Shown here: positions 20,756 to 29,945 of the stretch, piece after piece
How the letters are laid out: each line of letters starts with the position of its first letter
Numbering within the stretch: position 1 is the first letter of the stretch
Origin: Chloroflexota bacterium
Lineage (GTDB): Bacteria; Chloroflexota; Ktedonobacteria; Ktedonobacterales; Ktedonobacteraceae
Direction of reading: 5' to 3'
Assembly: GCA_902810755.1 (NCBI GenBank)
Contig: CADDYT010000004.1
Span: 52,211 to 116,210 of the forward strand
Length of the DNA: 64,000 nt
Notes under the pieces: model-generated
What the model saw: the letters and a program-made list of their open reading frames with translations, nothing else
Databases searched by the model: none
Told to the model about the DNA's origin: nothing
Position numbers and translations under genes: made by a program

Positions 20756-20877
20756 GCCTGCGGACAAGCATATGCTTCTCACACTAATGCGCACACCCCG
20801 TAGCAGAACGCTTCCTGCTGCGGAGTGTGCGTGTTGCTCATCGGGCAAACCAATCCCTTCACCGGGGAGGGTGGAGA

Positions 20878-22080
20878 TCAGATCAGCCCCTGTGGTACGA
20901 TGTACCAGTATGCTCGATTGAAGAGGTGTTTCTCCATGTGGTAATACTGGCTGGGCCGGGGGGGATGAGGTGGATGTTCGTAGTTGAACACCAGCTGCGT
21001 GGCCCGGTTCCCGCCTGTCTCCAGGAAACACATCACCTCTCCATCATAGGTTGCCTCGCCATGTTCTGGCTCTTCCCCACGCACCTCGGCAATCAGACGC
21101 CGGGCCAGCACCCTGGCCTCGAAGTGGGCAGCCGAACCACTCTTGGACACGGGCAGGTCGGTGGCATCACCCAGGGCATAGATGTGGCTCTGGCCTTTGA
21201 CTGCTAAGGTCGCGCGGTCCGTTGGCAGCCAGCCCTGCTCGTCGCCCAGACCCGAATCCTCAATGACCTTCGCGCCGCGATGCGGGGGTATCAGTACCAG
21301 CAGATCATAGGGTATCTCCTCCCCTTCCAGCGATGAGATGACCTTGCGCTGCGTATCTACCGCTTCTGTATTGAAGAAGACGGTGTACTTGATATCGCGC
21401 TCCTCCAGGAGGGGGGTGGCTACCTCGGCCACACTCTCGATGGGGAAGACGCGGGGCAGGGGGTAGAGGTAGTGCAGCTCAGTTCGCTCGCGCAGTCCCT
21501 GTTTGCGCAGCCACTCCTCCAGAAGGAAGGCAAACTCCAGCGGCGCCGGTGGGCAGCGATAGGGGATGCCGCCCACCGTGATCACGATGCGCCCACCCTC
21601 GAAGCGATGCAGCGCCTCCCGCAGATGGATAGCTGCCTGCGCGCTGTAAAAGTGGTGCCACCGGCCCTCGCCTTCGACCAGGCCGGGCAGGTCTGTCGGC
21701 TCCAGGCGCGCCCCGGTCGCCAGCACAAGGTAATCGTAGGGATAGGTCGCCTCACTGGCTCCGCCCGTTCCTACAATCTCGTCTTTGCCAGGAGCGTGGC
21801 GGACGTGCAGTTCGCGGTTGTGCGTATCGATACGCTGCACTTCGCCGGTCACCAGATGCACATGGTTATTCAGCAGGCTCCGTTCCGGGCGGATCAACTG
21901 GTCGCTGTCTGCTTCCATCTGGTTAAAGGGCAGGTAGAGCCAGCCGGGCATATAGGCATGCAAGCCCGTGCTGTCGATCAGGGTGATTTCCGCCTCCTGT
22001 CGGTGCAGGGAACGTGCCAGCAGGTTGGCGACAATCGTTCCTCCGACCCCGCCTCCCACAACGAGTATATGTTGGGGCAT
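20878..22080 (-). CDS. SQR-like FAD-dependent oxidoreductase
   Basis: The 400-residue flavoprotein resembles sulfide:quinone oxidoreductase and type-II NADH dehydrogenases. The FAD site is ILVVGGGVGGTIVANLLAR at the N-terminus; YLVLATGARLEP and YALGDATDLP are the later FAD motifs. Cys176 (YRCPPAPLE) and Cys351 (EVMCFLETG) fall where the two distant redox cysteines of SQRs occur, while the third is absent. The C-terminus is amphipathic and aromatic (RAYWYIVPQ), consistent with membrane association. It is the last gene of an OsmC-DsrE-TusA operon, which favours a sulfur substrate. AGGAGG precedes the ATG. Whether sulfide or another persulfide is the donor is open. Confidence 0.82.
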   Translation of the reverse strand: MPQHILVVGGGVGGTIVANLLARSLHRQEAEITLIDSTGLHAYMPGWLYLPFNQMEADSDQLIRPERSLLNNHVHLVTGEVQRIDTHNRELHVRHAPGKDEIVGTGGASEATYPYDYLVLATGARLEPTDLPGLVEGEGRWHHFYSAQAAIHLREALHRFEGGRIVITVGGIPYRCPPAPLEFAFLLEEWLRKQGLRERTELHYLYPLPRVFPIESVAEVATPLLEERDIKYTVFFNTEAVDTQRKVISSLEGEEIPYDLLVLIPPHRGAKVIEDSGLGDEQGWLPTDRATLAVKGQSHIYALGDATDLPVSKSGSAAHFEARVLARRLIAEVRGEEPEHGEATYDGEVMCFLETGGNRATQLVFNYEHPPHPPRPSQYYHMEKHLFNRAYWYIVPQGLI

Positions 22081-22098
22081 GCTCTTTCCTCCTGACTG

Positions 22099-22347
22099 CT
22101 AATGGGTCTTGCGCGCAACGAAGCGGGTATAGCCTTGCGCGGGAAAAGCGCCGAGAAATTCGTGTCTCGCCTTCTGAATCCAGGCCGGAATGTCTTTGGC
22201 CGAGCCGGGATCGCTGGAGAGAACGGCCAGTGTTCCCCCGACCGGCAGCGCCTTCATGCCCCGAATAAGTTCCATCAGTGGCCCCGGGCAGAAGCTGCCG
22301 CGCGCATCAATCTCTTTATCAACGGTGATTTCAGTTTGTTCTGGCAT
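22099..22347 (-). CDS. tusA: TusA family sulfur-carrier protein
   Basis: The 82-residue protein carries the TusA signature ARGSFCPGPLMELIRGMKAL, in which the Cys of CPGP carries a persulfide. Family members relay sulfur in tRNA thiolation and in dissimilatory sulfur metabolism. The ATG at 22347 has AAGGAG upstream and is preferred to the earlier in-frame ATG at 22416. The gene sits between a DsrE-like protein and the SQR-like flavoprotein, so a sulfur-transfer chain from flavoprotein to carrier is likely. Confidence 0.9.
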   Translation of the reverse strand: MPEQTEITVDKEIDARGSFCPGPLMELIRGMKALPVGGTLAVLSSDPGSAKDIPAWIQKARHEFLGAFPAQGYTRFVARKTH

Positions 22348-22418
22348 CACTCTCAACTCCTTTTTTGTACATGGGAAGGGATGACCGCTCAGATCACCTC
22401 TTCCGGCGGAAAGCATTA

Positions 22419-22838
22419 TCAGATGAACAGTGTAATACGCCCCTCTTTAGCGCGTTCGACGAAGGTAGCCACACCGGTGACGTCATCCACGATTGGCTCC
22501 ATGTCCTCCAGCTTCATGCCAAAGAGTTCCATGGTCATGCTGCATGCGTAGATTTTCACCTCTCCGACCTCTTTCGCGCCCTTGAAGTTGTCCATCCATG
22601 AGGGAACCTTCTTCGCCATCATTTGCTCCATCATGACCGGGGCATACTCCTCGAAATCCTTGCTGACGCGCATGTTGGTCTTGTAGTTGTCCTTGCGGAA
22701 AGCCTCAAGGCCCCAGGTGGTGAGAAAGACTTCGACTTCCATGCCCATAGCTGCGGCCCCGGTAGTCAGGATAGAAGCGGCCATCAGTTTATCGACCGTT
22801 CCTGAAAAGACGATCAACGACATTCGTTCTTCCATCAT
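22419..22838 (-). CDS. DsrE-family protein (DsrE/F/H-like 2)
   Basis: The 139-residue protein matches the DsrE-like group often annotated as peroxiredoxin-family or DsrE2: LIVFSGTVDKLMAASILTTGAAAMGMEV at the start and the conserved cysteine in KIYACSMTMELFGM near residue 99. Such proteins bind persulfide sulfur and partner with TusA. Two adjacent ATGs are possible; the second (22835) is better spaced from AGGAGA. It precedes tusA by 71 bases and follows an OsmC-family gene. Confidence 0.87.
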   Translation of the reverse strand: MMEERMSLIVFSGTVDKLMAASILTTGAAAMGMEVEVFLTTWGLEAFRKDNYKTNMRVSKDFEEYAPVMMEQMMAKKVPSWMDNFKGAKEVGEVKIYACSMTMELFGMKLEDMEPIVDDVTGVATFVERAKEGRITLFI

Positions 22839-22943
22839 AGTTCTCCTGTGTGTTCTCGACTTGATCCCGCCTGAAAACAGGCAGAATAGTTACCATACGG
22901 TTGCTCTCTTCTCTTTTCCTGCCCTGTCGTGACAGGCAAGCTT

Positions 22944-23405
22944 TCAGGAAGCGGAGAGAGGAACAGTTGGCGTCTCCGCATCCTCAATAATGCGGTAGGT
23001 ATGGGTAAGGCGGGCAACCTTGCCAAGCATGGCTCCGGCCCCACAGTAACGCTGTTCAGAGAGCTGGATGGCGCGGGCCACCGCTTCTGGCTGGATGTGA
23101 TGTCCGGTGACGATATGTTCGACGGTAATCTCTTCAAACACCATCGGATGTTCTTCAGCGCGTTTCCCGCTGACGCGAACTTCATAGGCCGTCACCTCCT
23201 GGCGTTTCTTGCGCAGGATTGAGATGACATCCATGCCGGTGCAGCCCGACAGGCCAACCAGCAGTAGTTCCATAGGCCGAAAGCCGCTATCGCGCCCTCC
23301 ATCGCGGATGGCGGCATCCAGCGAGACAGTATGACCAGAACCAGCCTGGCCCTCAAAGTGCATGCCGGTGAGAAGTCTGGCTCGCGCCGTCATTATTTCT
23401 GCCAT
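22944..23405 (-). CDS. OsmC/Ohr family protein
   Basis: The 153-residue protein belongs to the OsmC family of thiol peroxidases and related proteins. The two conserved cysteines are in GLSGCTGMDVISIL and SEQRYCGAGAMLG, and FRPMELLLVGLSGC is the usual helix entry. Charged residues typical of the YhfA-like branch (ILRKKRQEVTAYEVRVSG) are present. It is the first gene of the sulfur operon with DsrE, TusA and the SQR-like protein, under promoter P4. AAAGGAG precedes the ATG. The 105 bases before dsrE contain two small hairpins but no gene. Confidence 0.88.
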   Translation of the reverse strand: MAEIMTARARLLTGMHFEGQAGSGHTVSLDAAIRDGGRDSGFRPMELLLVGLSGCTGMDVISILRKKRQEVTAYEVRVSGKRAEEHPMVFEEITVEHIVTGHHIQPEAVARAIQLSEQRYCGAGAMLGKVARLTHTYRIIEDAETPTVPLSAS

Positions 23406-23416
23406 GAGTATCTCCT

Positions 23417-23433
23417 TTCATTCAGTGAATGAA
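23417..23433. promoter_or_regulatory. 17-base palindrome in the osmC leader
   Basis: TTCATTCAGTGAATGAA is a perfect 8-1-8 palindrome between the P4 -10 box and the osmC ribosome site, at roughly +18 to +34 of the transcript. It may be a repressor operator or an mRNA hairpin. Confidence 0.5.
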
Positions 23434-23457
23434 TGTTTTTTTGCCTGTCTATGCCGC

Positions 23458-23522
23458 AGTATAGAAGCGTGATCTCACCGGATAATCACGATAAGGGGCT
23501 GTAGGCTCACAGACCAATCACA
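23458..23522 (-). promoter_or_regulatory. P4: TGTGA four-box promoter of the osmC-sulfur operon
   Basis: On the minus strand the cores TGTGA (23522-23518), TGTGA (23511-23507), CGTGA (23490-23486) and GGTGA (23479-23475) keep offsets 0, 11, 32, 43. The -10 TATACT is at 23463-23458. It lies in the 336-base gap between osmC and the nitroreductase gene. Confidence 0.75.
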
Positions 23523-23680
23523 CTTTGTATGGGGCGATTGTGACCATGGAACGTGAACCGGAATAGTTTCCTGGTACCGACAGCTCTCTGGGGCTGGATT
23601 CCTCCGGCTGCCGGAGCCATTTTACAGGAAGGCATCGATGTCGTCGTCATTCTGAACGCCTTGAGGGTAGGCAGGATGTA

Positions 23681-23709
23681 GGGCCGATTCTGAAAAACGG
23701 AATCGGCCC
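23681..23709. terminator. Hairpin after the nitroreductase gene
   Basis: A perfect ten-base stem (23681-23690 with 23700-23709) around a nine-base A-rich loop lies about 30 bases past the minus-strand nitroreductase stop. The stem GGGCCGATTC resembles the GCCGATCAATCGGC repeats near 41380, so it may be a member of a dispersed palindrome family used as a terminator. Confidence 0.5.
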
Positions 23710-23741
23710 CTCTGTAGCCCCTCGCAGCCTCTTTTGTTGCG

Positions 23742-24767
23742 CTATGTGAGAATGTCGTCCACTTCACGACGAGGGGTGGGTGGCACGCGCGAGGCATAGC
23801 CGAGCCGCAGCACGATTTGCGGAAAATCTGCCTTGCCCAGCAGGTCGCGTAACGCCTGTCGTTGTGCCGCTACCTCCGTTGGCTGGCTGAAGAAGGAGGC
23901 CCAGATACCGGCGAGACGGGCGTGCAGCAGGATGTTTTCGAGGGCCAGACCCGCCTCCAACCAGTCAAACCAGTCGTCATTCACGGTGGAAAGCACCGCC
24001 AGCACAGGAGGTTTGACTGCTCGGCGCTGCGCTTCATGCTCCCCCTCAGAAGTCTCTATCAGAGTGTGTAAAGGAGGCATGCCGAGATAGGCGGTTGTAT
24101 CGGCCCTGCCCAGCGCATAGGCTGGAATGCCATCGGGGCTGTTGCTCTCGTTGGGGTGAACCCACTGTGCCAGTTCATGGCGAAATCCAGGGTCAGCCCA
24201 CAGAGACTGATCCGCGTTGAGGATCAGTTGCGCGAGGGTTGCTCGCTGCTGCTCATCCCACATCACGTGCAGATAGGTTCCTGCCTCCCCGGCCACCCGT
24301 TCCAGTTCCCTGAGCAGGGCAACCGGCACAGCGCGTCTGCTGAAGGCGCGTCGGTTCGTGTGCCGCTGCAAGATGGCAAAAAACAGCTTTCGCTCCTCCT
24401 CGCTTGCTTGCTCACCTTGTTCGACCGTCAGGCGAGCAAGCAGCCTGTTCTCGCCTGCACTGGTCGGCATCTCTAACATCCAGGAGAAGCCAAAGTAGCG
24501 CAGCGCGACCAGCAGATTGGCCAGAGCCGCTCCGCAACTCATAATCAACTCCCGCCCACTGGCATCCACCGTCGAGAGAACTCTTGTCTGATCGGCATAG
24601 AGTTCAATTATGTTGCGTTCAACATGAAACAGCCAGGGCTGGGTGTTATGCTTTGAAGGGGCCAGGATAGCATAATTGAGCAGGAAGCGCAATTGTGCCT
24701 CTATTGGCCCTCTCGCCGGGAAATCTCGCTCTGAGATCTTCCAGGGATCCGAAGGACCATGCTCCAT
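23742..24767 (-). CDS. Acg-family nitroreductase-like protein
   Basis: The 341-residue protein has the doubled nitroreductase fold of the Acg family. LLNYAILAPSKHNTQPWLF near the N-terminus is the typical FMN-site signature, with DASGRELIMSCGAALANLLVALRYFG following and LEAGLALENILLHARLAGIWASFFSQP near the C-terminus. In Mycobacterium tuberculosis, Acg and its paralogues belong to the DosR dormancy regulon and may sequester flavin. The ATG at 24767 has AAAGGAG upstream and is preferred to the in-frame ATG 21 bases earlier. Promoter P5 precedes it, divergent from the hydrogenase operon. Confidence 0.85.
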   Translation of the reverse strand: MEHGPSDPWKISERDFPARGPIEAQLRFLLNYAILAPSKHNTQPWLFHVERNIIELYADQTRVLSTVDASGRELIMSCGAALANLLVALRYFGFSWMLEMPTSAGENRLLARLTVEQGEQASEEERKLFFAILQRHTNRRAFSRRAVPVALLRELERVAGEAGTYLHVMWDEQQRATLAQLILNADQSLWADPGFRHELAQWVHPNESNSPDGIPAYALGRADTTAYLGMPPLHTLIETSEGEHEAQRRAVKPPVLAVLSTVNDDWFDWLEAGLALENILLHARLAGIWASFFSQPTEVAAQRQALRDLLGKADFPQIVLRLGYASRVPPTPRREVDDILT

Positions 24768-24835
24768 CTTAAACTCCTTTCTCACCACCTTCCGTCCAAC
24801 ATGCTGTCAGTATTCTCAGTATCTGCTATGAGCAG

Positions 24836-24901
24836 AGTCTACGACCTGCATCTCACAAACGCATCACATACTCCGTAGCGGGAGGTCACAGATCGATCAC
24901 A
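24836..24901 (-). promoter_or_regulatory. P5: TGTGA four-box promoter of the nitroreductase gene
   Basis: On the minus strand four exact TGTGA cores occupy 24901-24897, 24890-24886, 24868-24864 and 24857-24853. The central gap is one base longer than in the other promoters. The -10 TAGACT is at 24841-24836. Confidence 0.75.
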
Positions 24902-24929
24902 GTCCATCTGGAATGCTGGCGGTGAACTT

Positions 24930-24995
24930 TGTGATGTGTTTGTGATGTTCTGGCATGAAACTGTGAGAGGCAAAACGGGGCTGGTGGGGTATACT
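24930..24995 (+). promoter_or_regulatory. P6: TGTGA-box promoter of the hydrogenase operon
   Basis: Exact TGTGA cores lie at 24930, 24941 and 24962 (offsets 0, 11, 32); the fourth position is degenerate. The -10 TATACT is at 24990-24995, one base further than in the other promoters. It is divergent from P5 and points to hoxE at 25061. Confidence 0.7.
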
Positions 24996-25060
24996 TCAAA
25001 TACAGGTGTAATCTGGTTGGCTAACACAGGGGATGAACTATTTCCGGGAGGAGGTACACG

Positions 25061-25555
25061 ATGACGCAAACCGCATCAGCTCTCTCGGCTGATGAAAAAC
25101 GATGGCGCATGGTTAATGCGACGATGCGCAAAAATGGCTATGCCCCCGATGCGCTTATAGAAACGCTGCACACAGTGCAGAATGCCTACGGCTATCTTGA
25201 TGCCACCACACTGCGCGCCGTTGCCCGTGACCTGCACCTGCCCCTGAGCAAAGTCTACGGCGTGGCAACCTTCTATCACGCTTTCACGCTCAAACCGGAA
25301 GGGCGGCATCGCTGTATCCTGTGCCAGGGAACTGCCTGCTATATCAAGGGCAGTCAGGCGATCCTGCAAGCGGTGACAGGGACTTACTACGTTGCCCCCG
25401 GCGAAACGACGGAGGATGGTGCGCTCTCGCTGCTGACGGCCCGCTGCCTGGGGGCGTGCAGTCTGGCCCCTGCCGCTATTCTGGATGAAGAGGTTGTCGG
25501 CAACCTGACGCCTGAAGGGACAGTAGCTGCGCTGGAAGGATTGACGAAATCATGA
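25061..25555 (+). CDS. hoxE: NAD-linked hydrogenase diaphorase subunit HoxE (NuoE-like)
   Basis: HoxE is the [2Fe-2S] subunit related to NuoE of complex I. The 164-residue protein shows [15 protein letters not shown] followed by cluster cysteines in [10 protein letters not shown] and [21 protein letters not shown] lies before the ATG. It is the first gene of hoxEFUYH; its TGA overlaps the ATG of hoxF by four bases. Confidence 0.92.
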   Translation: MTQTASALSADEKRWRMVNATMRKNGYAPDALIETLHTVQNAYGYLDATTLRAVARDLHLPLSKVYGVATFYHAFTLKPEGRHRCILCQGTACYIKGSQAILQAVTGTYYVAPGETTEDGALSLLTARCLGACSLAPAAILDEEVVGNLTPEGTVAALEGLTKS

Positions 25556-27225
25556 TACATTTGCAGGGACTTACACCGGATGACCTGCCCCGCATTGCTG
25601 AGGCCGAAAACGCTGCCGCCGCTCACTTTGAGCATACCATCCATGTCTGTGTCGCGGCTGGCTGTCTCTCGCTGCATAGCGACCAGGTGCAGAAGAAGCT
25701 GGAACACGCGCTTGCGGATCAGGGTCTGAAACAGTGTCGCGTCAAGGGCGTTGGCTGCATGGGGCTGTGCAGGTCGGGGCCGCTTGTCTCCGTGCGCCCG
25801 CAGGGAACGCTCTATCAGGCTGTCACGCCCGATGATGCGCCTGCCATTGTGGAAAGCCTGGACGGCGCGCCCCTTGAGCGGCTTGTCTGCCCGACAGACC
25901 GGCCATTCTTCACAAAGCAGACCAGGATTGTGCTGGCAAACTCAGGCGAGATTGACCCTGAGCGGCTGGAGGATGCCATCGCCGTCGGCGGCTATCAGCA
26001 ATTAGCGCATGTATTGAATGACCTGACACCTGCCCAGGTTATCGATCAGATTGCCCGCAGCGGCCTGCGTGGACGGGGGGGCGCGGGCTACCCCACCGGC
26101 TTGAAATGGGGAACCGTTGCCAAAGCCGGTGGCCCGCGCAAATTCGTCATCTGCAACGCCGATGAGGGCGACCCCGGCGCGTTTATGGATCGCAGCGTGC
26201 TGGAAAGCGACCCCCATCGGGTGCTGGAAGGCATGGCCATAGCCGGTTATGCCATCGGGGCCGAAGAGGCCTATATTTACATTCGCGCGGAATATCCCCT
26301 TGCCATCAAGCGGCTGCAAACGGCCATTCGGCAGGCAGAGCGAGCGCAATTGCTGGGCAGGAATATTCTGGGAACGTCTTTCAGTTTCCACATTCACCTT
26401 CGCCTGGGTGCCGGCGCCTATGTGTGCGGCGAGGAGACCGCGCTCATCGCCAGTATCGAGGGCAAGCGCGGCCAGCCGCGCCCGCGCCCGCCCTACCCGG
26501 CGGAGAGCGGACTGTGGAAAGCTCCGACCCTGATTAATAATGTGGAGACCTTCGCCAATATTGCTCCCATTATCGCCAACGGGCCTGAATGGTTCGTCGG
26601 CATTGGCACCGAACGCAGCAAAGGCACCAAAGTCTTCGCGCTCGCCGGCAAGATTGTCAATACCGGCCTGATCGAGGTGCCGATGGGAACATCACTGCGC
26701 ACGATTATCAATGATATCGGTGAGGGCATCGCCGGAGGTCATCGTTTCAAGGCTGTGCAGACCGGGGGGCCGAGCGGCGGCTGCATTCCCGCTGAGTACC
26801 TGGACACGCCCGTTGATTACGAATCGCTTACTTCTATGGGATCGATTATGGGATCGGGCGGCATGATTGTGATGGATGAGTATTCATGTATGGTCGATGT
26901 GGCTCGCTACTTCATGGAGTTCAGCATGTCTGAATCGTGCGGCAAATGCGTGCCATGTCGGGTTGGCACGGCGGAGATGTATGAGCTGCTCTCGCGCATC
27001 GTGCAGGGGCGAGCAACGATGGCGGATATGGAGTTATTGCAGGAGTTGTGTGATGTGGTCAAACATAGCAGCCTGTGTGGCCTGGGACAATCGGCGCCCA
27101 ATCCCACGCTCAGCATGATCCGCTATTTCAAGGATGAATTTCTGGCGCATATTGCCGACCATGTTTGTCCGGCGGGTCAATGCCAGTTCGAGGCGCAACC
27201 GGTAGAGCAGGAGGTGCAGCGATGA
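25552..27225 (+). CDS. hoxF: NAD-linked hydrogenase diaphorase subunit HoxF (NuoF-like)
   Basis: HoxF binds FMN and NAD(H) and links hydrogenase electrons to NAD. An N-terminal thioredoxin-like [2Fe-2S] domain (cysteines in [12 protein letters not shown] and [11 protein letters not shown]) precedes the NuoF core: [16 protein letters not shown] and [14 protein letters not shown] for [25 protein letters not shown], and the C-terminal [4Fe-4S] motif [13 protein letters not shown] with a distal Cys in HSSLCGLG. At 557 residues it is full length. It overlaps hoxE and hoxU by ATGA junctions, showing tight coupling. Confidence 0.95.
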   Translation: MIHLQGLTPDDLPRIAEAENAAAAHFEHTIHVCVAAGCLSLHSDQVQKKLEHALADQGLKQCRVKGVGCMGLCRSGPLVSVRPQGTLYQAVTPDDAPAIVESLDGAPLERLVCPTDRPFFTKQTRIVLANSGEIDPERLEDAIAVGGYQQLAHVLNDLTPAQVIDQIARSGLRGRGGAGYPTGLKWGTVAKAGGPRKFVICNADEGDPGAFMDRSVLESDPHRVLEGMAIAGYAIGAEEAYIYIRAEYPLAIKRLQTAIRQAERAQLLGRNILGTSFSFHIHLRLGAGAYVCGEETALIASIEGKRGQPRPRPPYPAESGLWKAPTLINNVETFANIAPIIANGPEWFVGIGTERSKGTKVFALAGKIVNTGLIEVPMGTSLRTIINDIGEGIAGGHRFKAVQTGGPSGGCIPAEYLDTPVDYESLTSMGSIMGSGGMIVMDEYSCMVDVARYFMEFSMSESCGKCVPCRVGTAEMYELLSRIVQGRATMADMELLQELCDVVKHSSLCGLGQSAPNPTLSMIRYFKDEFLAHIADHVCPAGQCQFEAQPVEQEVQR

Positions 27226-27941
27226 CAACGCAGGTGCGGGTAAAGACGCTGGTCATCGATGGGCGTGATGTCAGCGCCCGCGAAACCGAGACGATTCTGG
27301 AAGCGGCGCAGGAAGAGGGCATATTTATCCCGACCATGTGTCGTTTAGAGGGCCTGTCCGCGGTTGGCGCCTGTCGCCTCTGCCTGGTTGAGGTGAAGGG
27401 CGTCAGCAAGCTTTTACCGGCATGTGTCACCAGAGTGGAAGAGGGCATGGAAGTTTCCACACGCTCGCAGCGGCTCGACCACTACCGGCGCATGATCCTC
27501 GAGTTGTTGTTTGCTGAAGGCAACCATATCTGCTCTGTCTGTGTCGCCAACGGGCATTGTGAACTGCAATCGATGGCGCAGCGACTGGGCATGGATCATG
27601 TGCGCGTTCCCTATATTGCGCCGCGCCGCCAGATCGACGCTTCACATCGGCGCTTCCTGTTCGATCCCAATCGCTGCATCCTCTGCACACGCTGTGTGCG
27701 CGTCTGTGATGAGATCGAGGGGGCGCACACCTGGGATGTTATGGGGCGAGGCATTGCCAGCCGCGTGATTACCGACCTGAACGAACCCTGGGGCGAGTCG
27801 ACATCGTGTACCGGCTGTGGCAAGTGCGTGCAGGTCTGCCCGACCGGGGCGCTGGTGGAGAAGGGTCGCTCGGTGGCCGAATCGGTGAAGCACCCGGAAT
27901 TTTTGCCATATTTGAAGAGAATGAGAGGGGAAGAAGAATGA
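27222..27941 (+). CDS. hoxU: NAD-linked hydrogenase diaphorase subunit HoxU (NuoG N-terminal-like)
   Basis: The 239-residue protein conducts electrons between the diaphorase and the hydrogenase dimer. It has a plant-type [2Fe-2S] domain ([10 protein letters not shown] and [11 protein letters not shown]), a His/Cys-ligated cluster ([17 protein letters not shown]) and two [4Fe-4S] clusters ([11 protein letters not shown] and [16 protein letters not shown]). The ATG at 27222 overlaps the hoxF stop and has CAGGAGG upstream; the earlier in-frame ATG at 27165 lies inside hoxF and is rejected. It overlaps hoxY by four bases. Confidence 0.94.
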   Translation: MTTQVRVKTLVIDGRDVSARETETILEAAQEEGIFIPTMCRLEGLSAVGACRLCLVEVKGVSKLLPACVTRVEEGMEVSTRSQRLDHYRRMILELLFAEGNHICSVCVANGHCELQSMAQRLGMDHVRVPYIAPRRQIDASHRRFLFDPNRCILCTRCVRVCDEIEGAHTWDVMGRGIASRVITDLNEPWGESTSCTGCGKCVQVCPTGALVEKGRSVAESVKHPEFLPYLKRMRGEEE

Positions 27942-28468
27942 GCGCGCAACCCGTCTCAAAAGTCCTGGTGGCGACGGTCTGGCTGGATGGTTGCTCCGGC
28001 TGCCACATGTCGTTTCTCGATATGGATGAGCGTATCATCGAGCTGGCTTCCGCCATTGAGCTGGTTTATAGCCCCTTTGTAGATCAGAAAGCATTTCCCG
28101 AACAGGTGGATCTGACGCTGGTGGAAGGTTCGGTCAGCAGCGAGGAAGACCTGGCAAAGATCAGGCAGATTCGCGCGCGCAGCCGTGTGCTGGTCGCGCT
28201 GGGGGATTGCGCTATCACGGGCAATGTTCCCTCGATGCGCAATCCTTTCGGCCCGGAAAAGGTCTTGCAGCATGTCTACCTGCGCCATGCTCCCTCTGAG
28301 ATCGTGCCGCGCCTGCTGCCGAAAGTGTTGCCGGTTCACCAGGTGGTGCCGGTCGATGCTTTCCTGCCCGGTTGCCCGCCGTCGGCTGATGTCATCTACT
28401 TCGCGCTGACAGAACTGCTGGCCGGTCGCGTCCCCGATCTAAGCAATGTTACCCGCTTTGGAAAGTGA
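27938..28468 (+). CDS. hoxY: [NiFe] hydrogenase small subunit HoxY
   Basis: HoxY holds the proximal [4Fe-4S] cluster next to the NiFe site. The 176-residue protein shows the ligand motifs [16 protein letters not shown] (Cys19, Cys22), [16 protein letters not shown] and [12 protein letters not shown]. Its short length, without medial and distal clusters, is normal for group 3d NAD-reducing hydrogenases. Start is at the ATGA overlap with hoxU. No Tat signal is present, so the enzyme is cytoplasmic. Confidence 0.94.
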   Translation: MSAQPVSKVLVATVWLDGCSGCHMSFLDMDERIIELASAIELVYSPFVDQKAFPEQVDLTLVEGSVSSEEDLAKIRQIRARSRVLVALGDCAITGNVPSMRNPFGPEKVLQHVYLRHAPSEIVPRLLPKVLPVHQVVPVDAFLPGCPPSADVIYFALTELLAGRVPDLSNVTRFGK

Positions 28469-28475
28469 GAGAGGC

Positions 28476-29945
28476 ATGTCACAACATATTACCATCGACC
28501 CGGTCACGCGTATCGAGGGCCACGCGAAAATCACCCTGCAACTGGACGAGGCGGGGCAGGTAGAGGACGCCCATTTTCATGTGACGCAGGTGCGCGGCTT
28601 TGAAAAATTCTGTGAGGGCCGCCCCTTTAGCGAAATGCCTTCTCTGATGGCGCGCATCTGCGGCATCTGTCCTGTCAGTCACCTGGTCGCGTCCAGCAAA
28701 GCGTGTGATGCCCTGCTGGCCGTCAATATTCCCCCCACCGCTGTCACCTTGCGCCGCCTCATCAACCTGGCGCAGATTATGCAGTCCCACGCGCTCAGCT
28801 TTTTTTATCTCTCCGCCCCCGACCTGCTGCTAGGCATGGACGCCGACCCTGCGCAGCGCAACATCTTCGGCATGATGGCCGAGCATCCTGAGATGGCGCG
28901 TGATGGCATTCGCCTGCGTTCCATCGGGCAGCAGATCATCGCCTTGCTCGGCGGCAAGCGCATTCACCCGGCCTGGGTGGTACCGGGCGGCGTGAGCGAG
29001 CCACTGACGGCGGAGAAGCGCGAGCAGATGCTGGCCATGCTGCCGGAGGCGAAGGAGATCACCCTGCGCGCGCTGGCCTGGTTCAAGAGGGCATTGTTGC
29101 GCTATCAGGAGGAGATCGCCAGCTTTGCCAACTTCCCATCTCTGTTCATGGCGCTGGTCAATAACGCCAATGAGTTGGAGCATTATGACGGCCACTGGCG
29201 CATTGTGACGTCGACTGGAGAGGTGATCGCGGAGCGACTCGACCCGCTTCAGTATCAGGCATTTATCGAAGAGCAGGTTGAGAACTGGACATACCTGAAA
29301 TCGCCCTTCTACAAACCGCTGGGCAGGCAGGAGGGGATGTATCGTGTCGGGCCGCTGGCGCGGCTGCTGGTGAGCGAGCGATGCGGCACGTCAGAGGCCG
29401 ACCGCGAGCGAGAAGAATTCTTCGCTACGTATGGCGAGGCGCGCACCAGTTCATTTTTCTATCATTACGCCCGGCTCATCGAAATCCTGTATGCCAGCGA
29501 GCGCATGCAAATGTTGTTGAACGAGCCGGATATTCTGAGTCCGCGCGTGCGCGCCCATGCCGAGCCGAATCAACTTGAGGGCATCGGCGTTGCCGAAGCG
29601 CCGCGCGGCACGCTCATCCATCACTACACCATCGATGAGGACGGCTTGATTCGCTCGGCCAATCTGATTATCGCCACAGGCCATAACAATCTGGCGATGA
29701 ATCGCGGCGTATTACAGGTGGCACGGCATTTCATCAAGGACGCGCGCATCACCGATGGCATGCTCAATCGTATGGAGGCCGTTATTCGCGCCTTCGACCC
29801 GTGTTTAAGCTGCTCCACCCACGCGCTGGGCGAGATGCCGCTGCATATTCAGGTCTTTGATGCCGCCGGAGCGATGGTCGATGAATGTATCCGCCAGGAA
29901 CCGCCCTCTTATCATTGGCATTGGCAACCCGCTGCGCAGCGATGA
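28476..29945 (+). CDS. hoxH: [NiFe] hydrogenase large subunit HoxH
   Basis: HoxH carries the NiFe(CN)2CO centre. The 489-residue protein has both ligand pairs: [11 protein letters not shown] near residue 65 and [14 protein letters not shown] near residue 446. The N-terminal [12 protein letters not shown] motif is typical. About 33 residues follow the CSTH cleavage region and would be removed by the maturation protease, whose gene overlaps the hoxH 3' end by 65 bases. The ATG at 28476 lies eight bases after the hoxY stop. The set of five subunits assigns the enzyme to group 3d (bidirectional, NAD-linked). No hyp genes are in the window. Confidence 0.94.
   Translation: MSQHITIDPVTRIEGHAKITLQLDEAGQVEDAHFHVTQVRGFEKFCEGRPFSEMPSLMARICGICPVSHLVASSKACDALLAVNIPPTAVTLRRLINLAQIMQSHALSFFYLSAPDLLLGMDADPAQRNIFGMMAEHPEMARDGIRLRSIGQQIIALLGGKRIHPAWVVPGGVSEPLTAEKREQMLAMLPEAKEITLRALAWFKRALLRYQEEIASFANFPSLFMALVNNANELEHYDGHWRIVTSTGEVIAERLDPLQYQAFIEEQVENWTYLKSPFYKPLGRQEGMYRVGPLARLLVSERCGTSEADREREEFFATYGEARTSSFFYHYARLIEILYASERMQMLLNEPDILSPRVRAHAEPNQLEGIGVAEAPRGTLIHHYTIDEDGLIRSANLIIATGHNNLAMNRGVLQVARHFIKDARITDGMLNRMEAVIRAFDPCLSCSTHALGEMPLHIQVFDAAGAMVDECIRQEPPSYHWHWQPAAQR

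Noticed and set aside
19589..21031. A 135-residue N-terminal extension of the second Usp
   Set aside because: It would cross promoter P3; the ATG at 20626 has a strong ribosome site and begins the Usp fold.
23507..23797. A 96-codon minus-strand frame in the gap after the nitroreductase
   Set aside because: It runs through the hairpin and the P4 promoter array and has no ribosome site or recognisable product.
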